The notes under the pieces are model-generated. The model had not been told where the DNA came from and searched no databases. It was given only the letters and a program-made list of their open reading frames with translations. Below, piece by piece: positions 1 to 8,320 of a stretch of 64,000 nucleotides of DNA. The stretch's first letter is position 1, and each line of letters starts with the position of its first letter. The stretch lies in the NCBI GenBank assembly GCA_022601645.1, contig JAJACH010000001.1, positions 62,001 to 126,000 on the forward strand. Reading direction: 5' to 3'. Position numbers and translations under genes: made by a program. This stretch comes from Chlamydiia bacterium (GTDB taxonomy: Bacteria; Chlamydiota; Chlamydiia; Chlamydiales; Simkaniaceae).

Positions 1-778
1 TATCTTCTTTAGCGGCTTTTATATCCAGTTGGGCAATTTTTGCCTCTAGGATGGATTTGAATATTCCAGGAGAAAGCTGGACGTTTTCTTGGTAGTGTTT
101 GGATTGGCGCATACGCATTTCTAGATGACTTAAGTTTAGCTCAAAGCCGTTTTTGATATACCAGATGAGGTCATACCAATCGCGTCCTTTTACTCTCACT
201 TTATAGGGTCTACACAAGATGGCATGCATTTTACCTGCGAAAAGATCGCGGGGAACATAACTTTTTATGGAGAAAGGAAAAGGTTTCATCAGATAGCGGA
301 CTTCTGTTTCAAATCCCTCTGGAGGGTCAATGTCGACTTCCAATTTCATTTTGATCACTTCATTGGATTGAGTGTGTTTTTTAAGCGACTCATTTAGTCC
401 AATGCGAATAAAGGTTTCTAAGGTGCCAGTTTTTAAAAAAGCTGAGCGAATTGAGGACTTTTCTTTTTTGATTTTGTGATCTAGAAGAACCTTTAATCCA
501 GACAATTCTAATTCCTCACTAATCGCGTTGAGAAAAGGCTCTAGGTTAAAGTCTGGATCCTTTTTAAGCAGGGAGAAATCAAGGTCTTCACTAAATCGAT
601 TAAGGCCATATAAAATACGAAGCGAGGTGCCTCCATAAAATGCAGCATGCTCAAAGAATTTTGCACGCCAGAGACCTGCTAAGGTAATTTCCTGCATGAT
701 TTCTTGGATGGCATTTTCGTATTCTACTTTAGATTGAGGGTTGTAATGTTTTAACATTTCTTCGATGACTTGGCTCAT
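1..778 (-). CDS. AbiEii-family nucleotidyltransferase toxin (C-terminus cut by window edge)
   Basis: The minus-strand frame from the ATG at 778 stays open to the window edge, giving about 259 residues without a stop. It shows the nucleotidyltransferase signature of the AbiEii/AbiGii toxin family: GGTSLR at residues 49-54 followed by DLDFS (Asp65 and Asp67 as the metal pair), and a later basic patch GRDWYDL. Known family members are the toxin half of type IV toxin-antitoxin and abortive-infection systems and use NTPs to modify RNA. The start overlaps the stop of the upstream antitoxin gene by 4 bases (ATGA), so the two are translationally coupled. The family call is firm; the activity and target are inferred. 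Confidence 0.88.
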   Translation of the reverse strand, partial: MSQVIEEMLKHYNPQSKVEYENAIQEIMQEITLAGLWRAKFFEHAAFYGGTSLRILYGLNRFSEDLDFSLLKKDPDFNLEPFLNAISEELELSGLKVLLDHKIKKEKSSIRSAFLKTGTLETFIRIGLNESLKKHTQSNEVIKMKLEVDIDPPEGFETEVRYLMKPFPFSIKSYVPRDLFAGKMHAILCRPYKVRVKGRDWYDLIWYIKNGFELNLSHLEMRMRQSKHYQENVQLSPGIFKSILEAKIAQLDIKAAKED

Positions 779-1392
779 AATTGACTCAATAGAGTTAGAC
801 TTTTTTTCTTATAAATTGCAGCAAGCTTTGCGAGTTTTTTTTTGTCCATTGCATTAAAAAGATCTACATCGATGCGCATTTCCTCAAATAGAAAAAAGCG
901 GAGTTGAGCTTTTGTCCTAATGCCGGGTGTTTTGTAAACAAAATCGACAAGCGCTTTTTCCTTTGACGCGATAAAATATCCCCCTTCCTCTCCAAGATCC
1001 CTATATTCTATTCCTACTTTAAATTTTTCCCGGCCAATTGCCTTATATTCAAAAACCCCTAAAGGCGTGTCAAAGGTTTTGGTTTTTCCAATGGCAAGAG
1101 AGGTAATGCTTGATGCTCGCTCAGCTAAGAGCCCATAACGATTAAGAGCATATTCCAATGAGATACAAGATGGTCCATATAAGACATTTGCTATAACCTC
1201 TAAGGATAGGGGAGCTCGTCTCCATTCTTCTCCAAAAACATAAAGCCCTTTTTTTAGTCTAATCAACTTGCCTTCAAGGACTAAGGAAGAGATTTTGTCC
1301 CTAATTTTTTTCAACCCTTTAAAGCAGTCTGCAAACTGTTGGTAATCAAATAGATCTGTCTTGATCTGTCTTCTGAAATCTTCAAAGTTCAT
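775..1392 (-). CDS. AbiEi-type antitoxin / transcriptional repressor
   Basis: A 205-residue protein lies directly upstream of the AbiEii toxin and overlaps it by 4 bases. The N-terminal 60 residues read as a winged-helix type domain with the stretch LIRLKKGLYVF, common in AbiEi proteins (often written as a wing that follows G-x-Y). The C-terminal part, with EKALVDFVY near residue 145, matches the AbiEi C-terminal antitoxin domain pattern. Known AbiEi proteins neutralise the toxin and repress their own operon by binding inverted repeats. A suitable 23-base palindrome lies 27 bases upstream of the ATG. Order antitoxin-toxin is the usual one for this system. Confidence 0.85.
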   Translation of the reverse strand: MNFEDFRRQIKTDLFDYQQFADCFKGLKKIRDKISSLVLEGKLIRLKKGLYVFGEEWRRAPLSLEVIANVLYGPSCISLEYALNRYGLLAERASSITSLAIGKTKTFDTPLGVFEYKAIGREKFKVGIEYRDLGEEGGYFIASKEKALVDFVYKTPGIRTKAQLRFFLFEEMRIDVDLFNAMDKKKLAKLAAIYKKKSLTLLSQL

Positions 1393-1418
1393 ATCTTAAG
1401 TATACATATTATCTCCAG

Positions 1419-1441
1419 TATGTCCAGAAAAAGTGGACATA
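1419..1441. promoter_or_regulatory. 23-bp palindrome, candidate AbiEi operator
   Basis: A perfect inverted repeat, TATGTCCA and TGGACATA separated by 7 bases, lies just upstream of the antitoxin ATG. Characterised AbiEi proteins repress their operon through inverted repeats of about this size. A second smaller palindrome, GTATAC at 1400-1405, lies between it and the gene. The role as operator is inferred from position and symmetry. Confidence 0.6.
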
Positions 1442-1621
1442 ATGGGCAAAACATGCAAAACACATAGAGTCGATGGGTCAAAAAAAGTATGGATAAATCA
1501 GAGGGTTTTTAAGTGTTGCTTGTCTAATAAGTTGCGTGAAATCTCTGTTCAATTGCGATTATCTGTTGAAAAATTAGCGAAATCTGCAGATAATACTCTC
1601 CTTGAACAATGAGGTAGATCT

Positions 1622-3145
1622 ATGATACACACAAATCCACTATTTGCGGGGGTTGGCAGACTTCCACAACAAACAGTAGACCAAGCTCGAAATGATGTTG
1701 AGGGTCCTCAAGGAGTTTATACTCCTATGGGAACTTCAGCAGCTGAGATGCAACTACTTGGGATTGCAGCAAGAATGCGTGCTGGCGAGGAAGTAATAGT
1801 CCCCGATCACATCAGAGGCTTAAGCGAAGCACAGCAAGCAAAACTTGCGAATTTACGAGCCATTTCACAGCTAAGACCCCAAGATTACTGTGGACCCAAT
1901 TTTCGACGAGAAGCTGCAGCAGAATTCCTAACAAAAGATGTTGCAAGCATTTTAGACCACAATTCTGAAGGGATGCCAATTGAGCTTCCATCAAGAGATC
2001 CAGGGGTTAATGCAACGGCCACGTACCGAGTGAGAAAAGCAATCCAACATGATGGTTGGGGCTGCTTTATTCTCGTTCGAGAAAGTTCGCCATCTGAAGC
2101 CCACGATCCAGAAGTCTTTGTTGTCGGGCGACCTACAGCTCAAGCTGAATTTCAAAGTATCATGCACAATTTAGCGGATACTTCAGGTCAGCTTATGGTT
2201 GAGGCGCACGCAGACGAACTCATTGGTGCTTTACAAGAAACTCTTCGTGAAACAGGTGCAACCCACATTGGCTTTGATGGGTACTCTCAAGGTGGAGCAA
2301 TTGCAGCTCAATATTTGATTAAAGCGCTTAACACTCCTGAAGCAAAGCAACTTCGCACGATTGACACGACGCTTTGGCACAATCCAGGTTTAAGCTTTGA
2401 TTTAGCACGTCAGCTAAGAGAGGGGATTCGCGCTAACCCACAGGTTCAGTGTAACGCGATGTTTAACCATGTGAAACATGATCAGGTTTCACTTGCTGGA
2501 GACGTTCATCCATTTGTTGGTATGGTTGCGAAAAACCTTAGAATCGACTACCGCCAGTGGGAGCGAAAAGATATTAGTGCTGGTTGGATGTGGGATGTAA
2601 CAGGCCTTTTAGGTCTTCATACTTGCCGTGCAACTCAAGATTGGGATCGAAAGCCTTGCACCGAGATTTCCGTCGATTACCATGACTTGGTTGAGTCGGC
2701 TGAGATGTCTCATGCCTTAAGGGAAGAAACAGGACCTTTTGCACAAATGCGCGCTGCTCATAAAGAGCGCTTTAAAGCCGCACGAGAGTCGATTGCAAAA
2801 CGTACAGAAGCGCTTAAAAAGGCCCTTCAAACAAGACTTGGTGGGTTACAGCGCACAGACCAAAAAGTGATTGGCTGGTGGATGCAAAAAGCGGTTAAAG
2901 AGCCCGTTCACCTTATGGCTGATCCACAAGCGTCGTGGTGGCAAAGATGCCGCGGAGCTGTTCAATTCACTGCAGGTGTTGGAGGTGGTGCCGCTGTTGG
3001 GTGGACCGCAGCTGCTGCTGAAGCTCCTCTGGTGATTACTGGGACTGTTGCTGCTGTATCTGGTATCTTCGGGCGATGGAGACGCACACCACAGCACAGT
3101 ATGCTTTCTACACGCGGAGTTGTGGCACTCACAGCAAGCGCATAA
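1622..3145 (+). CDS. alpha/beta-hydrolase (lipase class 3-like) protein, unknown substrate
   Basis: A 507-residue protein begins at an ATG with GAGG 7 bases upstream. The nucleophile elbow G-Y-S-Q-G lies at residues 220-224 with Ser222 as likely nucleophile. Asp287 (KHDQV) and His296 (DVHPF) follow at spacing typical for a Ser-Asp-His lipase triad. No signal peptide is seen. Near the C-terminus, at about residues 445-485, there is a long Ala/Gly/Val-rich hydrophobic stretch that could enter a membrane. It sits alone between the AbiE operon and a convergent PLP enzyme. Lipase-like effectors with such C-terminal hydrophobic parts are known in intracellular bacteria, but export of this one is only a guess. 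Confidence 0.6.
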   Translation: MIHTNPLFAGVGRLPQQTVDQARNDVEGPQGVYTPMGTSAAEMQLLGIAARMRAGEEVIVPDHIRGLSEAQQAKLANLRAISQLRPQDYCGPNFRREAAAEFLTKDVASILDHNSEGMPIELPSRDPGVNATATYRVRKAIQHDGWGCFILVRESSPSEAHDPEVFVVGRPTAQAEFQSIMHNLADTSGQLMVEAHADELIGALQETLRETGATHIGFDGYSQGGAIAAQYLIKALNTPEAKQLRTIDTTLWHNPGLSFDLARQLREGIRANPQVQCNAMFNHVKHDQVSLAGDVHPFVGMVAKNLRIDYRQWERKDISAGWMWDVTGLLGLHTCRATQDWDRKPCTEISVDYHDLVESAEMSHALREETGPFAQMRAAHKERFKAARESIAKRTEALKKALQTRLGGLQRTDQKVIGWWMQKAVKEPVHLMADPQASWWQRCRGAVQFTAGVGGGAAVGWTAAAAEAPLVITGTVAAVSGIFGRWRRTPQHSMLSTRGVVALTASA

Positions 3146-3191
3146 AAAATGCGAAAAGTTCAGGGTTGTCTTTGAGCTTTTCGCTTAAATT

Positions 3192-4283
3192 CTAAAGCGT
3201 TTTTTCAAGCAAAGACAGGAGAGATTCGATCTCTTTCGGGCCGTGGTCAACGGTGAGGGTGAGGCGTAGGCGCGCTTTCCCAACAGGGGAGATAGGAGGC
3301 ACGATCGTGCTACAGAGGATATGGTTTTTCTTAAGCATATTAGAGATATCTTGAACGGTCTCTGACTTGCCTAAAATAATCGGGACGATGTGGGTGTTTG
3401 AGCCGCCGGTGGACAGACCAAGGTGTTTGAGTTCTGCGCGTAGATCAATGGCGCGTTGTTTCACCCGCCGTCTTTCGGCGTCCATATCGGGAATCAGTTG
3501 CAAGATGGCGTCGATGCCACCGAGCATGGCTGGGGGAAGGAGGTCGGGGCCGGTGGAAAATGCTTTGAGGTATTCGTACATGAGTTTTGAACAGGCGCCG
3601 TAAGCTCCAAGCCCTTTGGGAAAGCTGCCAACGGTAAAGTCAACGCCTTTTCTGTGAGCCGATAGGCCCATGCCAAACTGACCGAGTGCGCAGTTACTCG
3701 AGGTTTCGTCGACGAAAAGAAGGGCGTGATTTTCGCGGCACAGTTTAACGAACTGGATCATGTCGGCGCTTTCTCCTTCGATGGAAGAGACAGCTTCAGT
3801 CACGACAAGTTTGGAGGTGCTCATGCGATTTTTCTGCAAAAGGTTTGCGAGGTGAGTTGGGTGGCCTCGTTCAAAGCGGATCACTTTTCCCTTAAGCATT
3901 TTTGTCAGGTTTGCAGGGTAGCTTCTGTCGACAAAGACAAGCGTGTCTTGTTTTGTGATGTGGCTTAAGATCGTTGTGACAGCTTGGTAGGGCGTGTTGA
4001 AAAAAAGCGCTTTTTCAAATCCCGTGAGTTTAGCCAAAATTGCTTCGATGCGGTGTTGTTCGCGAGAGTGTTCAGCGCCCTCTTGTGTGCCCCACGAGAG
4101 GACGTATTTGATCGTGTGCTTTTTGACAAAAGGATGTTTGGTTAGACCAAGCACATCGTCGGAGGCAAAGTTGACAAGCAGGTCGTCGTTTGGGCTCGCC
4201 AAAGTGGCGCGCATCTCTTGAAACGATTTTTGCTCCTCTCTTTTTTTAAGAGCTTGCTTAAAATAAGCGTACTTGTCCGACAT
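3192..4283 (-). CDS. BioF/Kbl-like PLP-dependent alpha-oxoamine synthase
   Basis: The 363-residue protein has the fold-type I layout of 8-amino-7-oxononanoate synthase and relatives. Lys223 in SFPKGLGAYG is the expected Schiff-base lysine, and Asp192 in FVDET is the residue that pairs with the pyridine nitrogen. It is slightly shorter than family members (about 385). Two features differ: the His of the usual NHAS motif, which stacks on PLP, is not found in DRSYPANL (119-126), and the His of the usual DEAHS motif is Ser. Substrates may therefore differ from pimeloyl-CoA and alanine. No other biotin genes are nearby. It may be transcribed with the oxygenase gene that lies 28 bases upstream. Confidence 0.7.
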   Translation of the reverse strand: MSDKYAYFKQALKKREEQKSFQEMRATLASPNDDLLVNFASDDVLGLTKHPFVKKHTIKYVLSWGTQEGAEHSREQHRIEAILAKLTGFEKALFFNTPYQAVTTILSHITKQDTLVFVDRSYPANLTKMLKGKVIRFERGHPTHLANLLQKNRMSTSKLVVTEAVSSIEGESADMIQFVKLCRENHALLFVDETSSNCALGQFGMGLSAHRKGVDFTVGSFPKGLGAYGACSKLMYEYLKAFSTGPDLLPPAMLGGIDAILQLIPDMDAERRRVKQRAIDLRAELKHLGLSTGGSNTHIVPIILGKSETVQDISNMLKKNHILCSTIVPPISPVGKARLRLTLTVDHGPKEIESLLSLLEKTL

Positions 4284-4311
4284 GGGAAGGAGGGTAAATC
4301 TTTAAGTAAAT

Positions 4312-4806
4312 TTAATGCAAGAGGGGATGTGTGTCGTTTTGTAATCTGTCACCGAAAACAAGACCCATTTTTTTCAGATCGTGCGTGTGGGGATCAGCAT
4401 CGTTTTTGACATACACGGCAACGCTTGAGCAAAAAGCGATGACAAGCGAGGGGCCGCATTCAAAGTCGGTTTCGGTATTAATCATCGTTGGATTTTCACC
4501 TAAAATAAGAGCGCCCGTTAAATATTGGACAGAACTTGTTTCATCAAGCGGGGTCACGTGATCCGTGTACTCGGTATACGCAAGTCTAAGTGTGTCGACT
4601 TGGAAAATCTCTTTCGCTAAGTTGGAAAAAGAGCGCTTGCAAACAATTTTTTTGAGCTTCTCATTGTGGCGCCAAGCATCTCTAGCACCCCTTTGATAAT
4701 GATGCAAAATCTCAGCGAGCTCGTCTTCTTTAAGAAGATCCTCAAAAGAGACATAGCCATGCTCCCTAAAATAATTCATATGATCTTTGGTGATTGCAAA
4801 TTGCAT
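4312..4806 (-). CDS. Fe(II)/2-oxoglutarate oxygenase-like protein, CT296 type
   Basis: The 164-residue protein opens with FREHGYVSFEDLLKEDEL, the typical N-terminal helix-strand of phytanoyl-CoA-dioxygenase-like proteins. It lies divergent to rnc with a 29-base gap, the same neighbourhood as C. trachomatis CT296. From memory, CT296 was first described as an iron regulator and later shown by structure to resemble 2-oxoglutarate oxygenases while lacking activity evidence. A clear H-x-D pair is not evident here, although DPHTHD near residue 140 contains histidines. The call as CT296 homologue rests on position and the N-terminal motif; enzymatic activity is doubtful. Confidence 0.6.
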   Translation of the reverse strand: MQFAITKDHMNYFREHGYVSFEDLLKEDELAEILHHYQRGARDAWRHNEKLKKIVCKRSFSNLAKEIFQVDTLRLAYTEYTDHVTPLDETSSVQYLTGALILGENPTMINTETDFECGPSLVIAFCSSVAVYVKNDADPHTHDLKKMGLVFGDRLQNDTHPLLH

Positions 4807-4835
4807 CTTAACGTCGAACCTAGTATATTTGTGTC

Positions 4836-5528
4836 GTGAACGAGCACGAGAGCATAAAAGAAAAGTACTTAATAATCGAGGAAAGAATTGGATATCAGTT
4901 CCAAAATAAGGAACTGCTCCTTCTTGCCTTCACGCATAGCTCCTATACCAACGAACATGCAGGTCTCGTGCCCAATGAGCGCCTCGAATTTTTGGGTGAT
5001 AGCGTACTTTCTATCATCGTTTCAAAAGAACTTTATGTACGTCACCCCGAAGCAACGGAAGGCAAGCTCTCTCATCTTCGCTCTCAGATCGTCGACGCCA
5101 ACGCGTGCGCCGAAATGATCGAAACCCTCGAGCTTGAAAAGTACCTCCTTCTCGGCAAGGGCGAAAAACAAAACCTGGCAAGATCGCGCAAAACACTTCT
5201 CTCCGACCTTTTCGAAGCGCTTATCGGCGCCATCTATCTCGACGGAGGCTACAAAGCCGCGCGCACCTTTTTCTTTTCAAACTTCGGCGAGCGCTTTGAA
5301 AAAGAGCCCGCGCCTAACTACAAAGCGATGCTCCAAGATTTTGCGCAACGCACCGAAAAGCTCACCCCCGAATACCGCGTAATCAGCGAAGAAGGACCCG
5401 ATCACGAGAAAACCTTTACAACAGAAGTCATTATTAACGGCAACGTGCTAGGCAGTGGCACAGGCTCTTCTAAGAAAGAAGCAGAGATCAGCGCTGCAAA
5501 GGACGTATGCACAAATGTGGACATGTAG
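4836..5528 (+). CDS. rnc: ribonuclease III
   Basis: RNase III cleaves double-stranded RNA during rRNA and mRNA processing. The 230-residue product has the catalytic signature NERLEFLGD at residues 47-55, with Glu48, Glu51 and Asp55 matching the known metal-binding set, and LFEALIGAIYLDGG further on. A C-terminal double-stranded RNA-binding domain covers about residues 155-228. The start is GTG, with no clear Shine-Dalgarno sequence; its upstream gap to the divergent gene is only 29 bases, so promoter elements must overlap coding sequence. The last 14 bases overlap radA. Order rnc-radA-hemC matches CT297-CT298-CT299. Confidence 0.97.
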   Translation: MNEHESIKEKYLIIEERIGYQFQNKELLLLAFTHSSYTNEHAGLVPNERLEFLGDSVLSIIVSKELYVRHPEATEGKLSHLRSQIVDANACAEMIETLELEKYLLLGKGEKQNLARSRKTLLSDLFEALIGAIYLDGGYKAARTFFFSNFGERFEKEPAPNYKAMLQDFAQRTEKLTPEYRVISEEGPDHEKTFTTEVIINGNVLGSGTGSSKKEAEISAAKDVCTNVDM

Positions 5529-6834
5529 AGACTGCGGACACCGCGAAAAAAAATGGAGCGGCAACTGTTCCATGTGCAACCAGTGGGGAACACTCGACGC
5601 CGAATCTGGCACCACCTCAGGTGCCAAACCTGTCCTCATCCAAGACGTAGACACAACCGCTTTTAAACGCATCCCCTCAGGCTATAAAGAAATCGACCGC
5701 CTCTTTGGTGGAGGCGCCGTCCAAGGCTCTCTCTCCCTCATGGCCGGCGAACCCGGCATCGGTAAATCCACCATGATGCTCCAACTCGCCGCCCGCTACG
5801 CCACCCAAGGCCTAACCGTCCTCTACGTCTGCGGCGAAGAATCAGCCGAACAAACCTCCCTGCGCGCCCGCCGCCTCAACATCCAAGCTAAAAACCTCTA
5901 CCTCCTCTCAGAGACCGACCTTAACCACATCAAATCCCAAATCGCCACCCTAAAGCCCGATATTCTCATCGTCGACTCGGTCCAAATCGTCTACAAAAAA
6001 GAACTCTCCTCTGCGCCCGGTTCCGTCTCCCAGGTCAAAGAAGTCGCCATGGAAATGATGGAAGTTGCCAAAGGCCAGGGGATCACCACCTACCTGATCG
6101 GCCACGTCACCAAATCAGGCGAAATCGCCGGCCCCCGCGTGCTAGAGCACCTCGTTGACACCGTCTTTGAATTCGAAGGCGACCGCCAACACGGCTACCG
6201 GATCGTCCGCGCCATCAAAAACCGCTTCGGCCCGACAGACGACGTCGCCCTCTTCCAAATGGTCGAAAATGGCCTGCGCGAAGTTGAAAACCCCTCCGCC
6301 GCTTTCCTCCAAGAGCGCCTCAAAAACATCGCCGGTTCCAGCATCATTCCCACCATTGAAGGCACCCGCTCCATCCTCGTTGAAGTCCAAGCGCTCGTAT
6401 CCTATTCCTCCTTCTCTACCTCATCGCGCCGCTCCGCCGGCGTTGACCAAAAACGCCTCGCCCTCCTCCTCGCCGTCCTCGAAAAGCGGCTTGCCTACAA
6501 CCTCCACGCCATGGACGTCTTCGTCTCCGTCACAGGCGGCCTCAAAATCGACGAACCCGCCATCGACCTTGGCATCATTCTCGCCATCGCCTCCTCCTTT
6601 CTCAACCGCGCCTTAGACCCGCTTTCCGTCGCCATCGGCGAAGTCGGCCTCTCCGGCGAAGTCCGCAGCGTCCCGCGCATCGAAGCGCGCATCAAAGAAG
6701 CCATCAACATGGGCTTCAAACGGATCTACCTCCCCATGCGCAACCTCAAAGGCCTCAATAAAGAACTCACCGCCAAAGTTGAACTCAAAGGGATCCAGCT
6801 TGTCGAAGAAGCCGTAAAAATGCTTCTCGGATAA
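5515..6834 (+). CDS. radA: DNA repair protein RadA
   Basis: RadA is a RecA-like ATPase and helicase that helps branch migration in recombination repair. The start chosen, ATG at 5515, puts the N-terminal zinc finger (Cys4, Cys7, Cys18, Cys21) right at the amino end as usual and leaves AAAGGA 11 bases upstream; the open frame extends 20 codons further but those codons lie inside rnc. The Walker A motif GEPGIGKST is at residues 78-86, and the RadA-specific KNRFG motif and a Lon-like C-terminal domain follow. Length is 439 residues, normal for the family. Third codon positions here are strikingly C-rich. Confidence 0.96.
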   Translation: MWTCRDCGHREKKWSGNCSMCNQWGTLDAESGTTSGAKPVLIQDVDTTAFKRIPSGYKEIDRLFGGGAVQGSLSLMAGEPGIGKSTMMLQLAARYATQGLTVLYVCGEESAEQTSLRARRLNIQAKNLYLLSETDLNHIKSQIATLKPDILIVDSVQIVYKKELSSAPGSVSQVKEVAMEMMEVAKGQGITTYLIGHVTKSGEIAGPRVLEHLVDTVFEFEGDRQHGYRIVRAIKNRFGPTDDVALFQMVENGLREVENPSAAFLQERLKNIAGSSIIPTIEGTRSILVEVQALVSYSSFSTSSRRSAGVDQKRLALLLAVLEKRLAYNLHAMDVFVSVTGGLKIDEPAIDLGIILAIASSFLNRALDPLSVAIGEVGLSGEVRSVPRIEARIKEAINMGFKRIYLPMRNLKGLNKELTAKVELKGIQLVEEAVKMLLG

Positions 6835-6858
6835 ATCCTATTCTGCTAACTAAAAACT

Positions 6859-7491
6859 ATGGAACCAATCGTCATCGCCGCACGCGACTCAGCACTTTCA
6901 AAAGTGCAAGTGCAAGAAGTCCTTTCTGAATACAACATCACCCACCCCATCCAAACCCTCTTTCTCTCCACAATCGGCGACCGCGACCTTAAAACATCGC
7001 TGCGAGCCCTTGATAAAACCGACTTCTTTACCCGGGATATCGACCACCTCCTCCTAAATCACAAAGCAGATCTTGCCATCCACTCAGCAAAAGACCTCCC
7101 CGATCCACTTCCCGAAGGCCTCGAACTGATCACCCTTACAACCGGCGTCGACCCGCGTGACGTCCTCGTCCTACGCAAAGACTCTACCCTCGAAACCCTC
7201 ATGCCAGGCGCCCTTATCGCCACCTCCTCAGAAAAGCGCGAAGAGGCTGTCCGCACCCTCCGGGACGACCTCAACTTTACCGACATTCGCGGGCCCATCC
7301 ACGCCCGCCTACTCAAGCTCATCACAGGCCAGGTCGACGGCGTCGTCATCGCCGAGGCTGCCCTCATTCGCCTAAACCTCACCCACCTTACCCGAGTCTA
7401 CTTACCAGGTAAAACAACCCAACACCAAGGTCGCCTTGCTTTGGTCACACAGGCTGGTAATCAACAGATCAAGGATCTGTTTCTTACCTAG
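6859..7491 (+). CDS. hemC: porphobilinogen deaminase (hydroxymethylbilane synthase), short form
   Basis: HemC joins four porphobilinogen units in heme synthesis. Residues typical of the first two domains are present: AARDSAL near the start, DLAIHSAKDLP, RDVLVL, and DIRGPIHARL. At 210 residues the protein is about 100 shorter than E. coli HemC, and the whole third domain is absent. That domain carries the cysteine that holds the dipyrromethane cofactor, and this translation contains no cysteine at all. Chlamydial HemC proteins are known to be short. It starts 24 bases after radA, so the two are probably cotranscribed. hemD lies 2.2 kb further on, beyond a block of small minus-strand genes. Confidence 0.88.
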   Translation: MEPIVIAARDSALSKVQVQEVLSEYNITHPIQTLFLSTIGDRDLKTSLRALDKTDFFTRDIDHLLLNHKADLAIHSAKDLPDPLPEGLELITLTTGVDPRDVLVLRKDSTLETLMPGALIATSSEKREEAVRTLRDDLNFTDIRGPIHARLLKLITGQVDGVVIAEAALIRLNLTHLTRVYLPGKTTQHQGRLALVTQAGNQQIKDLFLT

Positions 7492-7518
7492 AAAAAGACC
7501 TTCTAAATCCTCTTAAAC

Positions 7519-7555
7519 AAAAAAAAGACGCCTCACTCATCGTGAGACGCCTTTT
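7519..7555 (-). terminator. rho-independent terminator of the 7576-8190 gene
   Basis: On the minus strand a 14-pair stem with two G-U wobbles (AAAAGGCGTCTCAC with its partner) encloses a loop of about 5 bases and is followed by a run of eight T. On the plus strand the same positions give A-C mismatches, so the structure is better suited to the minus-strand gene, though it may also slow transcription coming from hemC. Confidence 0.8.
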
Positions 7556-7575
7556 GTATGTGTTACTGCTATATC

Positions 7576-8190
7576 TTAGGAGGTTTCTCTTCTGATTTGT
7601 CCGTTGAGTTGGAGATCAATTTTAGCTGTAGTTTTTACTTTCTCTAATGCAGCAGCTGACGCTTCAGCTGGCGACATTCCAGTTGCTTCATACTCGCTTG
7701 TATAAATTGAAACTGCTTCGCTCCATTCTGGAGTTTTTCTGTTAATTTCATCCATTAAGAATTTGGGGTCTGTTTTTGCTAGGTGTGCTACATGAGAAAA
7801 AATAGCATCGCTTAAAGGATTAGTTTTTCTGCTTGCAAGACGAGCTGCTGCTGCTGAGCGTGTTGGAGGTGCTGAAACAGTTGCAGCCCCACCGCTATTT
7901 TCTGCAGAACCTAATACAGCCTTAGCAGCTCTTTTTACTCCTGCTAATTTAGCAGAAAGAATTGATGTATCGACGTCTGCAAACAGTGAAGATTTAAGGA
8001 GTTTAGATAATGCATTATGTGATTTTCTAATACCTGCTAGTTCTGCAGGATCACTAGCTTTAATCACCTTTGCGCTAAGATCAGAAATCGTAGCGTCAAG
8101 GTGTGATAAAGTATCAGCCATACCATTTGCTTTGGTATTTGCTTCAGCCCATAGGGCTATTTGATCTGTTTTTCCTGTAGCTGTTGCCAT
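7576..8190 (-). CDS. unknown 204-residue protein, accessory set
   Basis: I do not recognise the family. The protein begins MATATGK, is mostly helical in appearance, and has an Ala/Ser/Thr-rich linker at about residues 100-125. No signal peptide, membrane segment or catalytic motif is visible. GAGGG stands ten bases before the ATG, a perfect TGTTATAAT lies at 8228-8236, and a good terminator follows the stop. It runs opposite to hemC and hemD and separates them, with four more small genes. The leader and Met-Ala start place it with the other small genes of this window. Confidence 0.75.
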   Translation of the reverse strand: MATATGKTDQIALWAEANTKANGMADTLSHLDATISDLSAKVIKASDPAELAGIRKSHNALSKLLKSSLFADVDTSILSAKLAGVKRAAKAVLGSAENSGGAATVSAPPTRSAAAARLASRKTNPLSDAIFSHVAHLAKTDPKFLMDEINRKTPEWSEAVSIYTSEYEATGMSPAEASAAALEKVKTTAKIDLQLNGQIRRETS

Positions 8191-8227
8191 GTTAATTACC
8201 CTCTTGAAGTTGTTAGTTTAAATTATA

Positions 8228-8236
8228 ATTATAACA
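8228..8236 (-). promoter_or_regulatory. TGTTATAAT extended -10, upstream of the 7576-8190 gene
   Basis: Read on the minus strand, the site is TGTTATAAT, 38 bases before the ATG at 8190, in an AT-rich stretch. The same nonamer occurs before other small genes at 8896-8904 and 22216-22224. Promoter function is inferred. Confidence 0.5.
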
Positions 8237-8320
8237 CAGTTAAGCAATTAATTTAAATAAAAATAACAATAAAGCAACTAACTAATTAACAAAGGTTTGA
8301 AAGAGGGTGTGGGAGAAAAA

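Noticed and set aside
6142-6616. Long frames in both other directions inside radA
   Set aside because: They are shadows of the C-rich third positions of radA; translations are low complexity and lack start signals.
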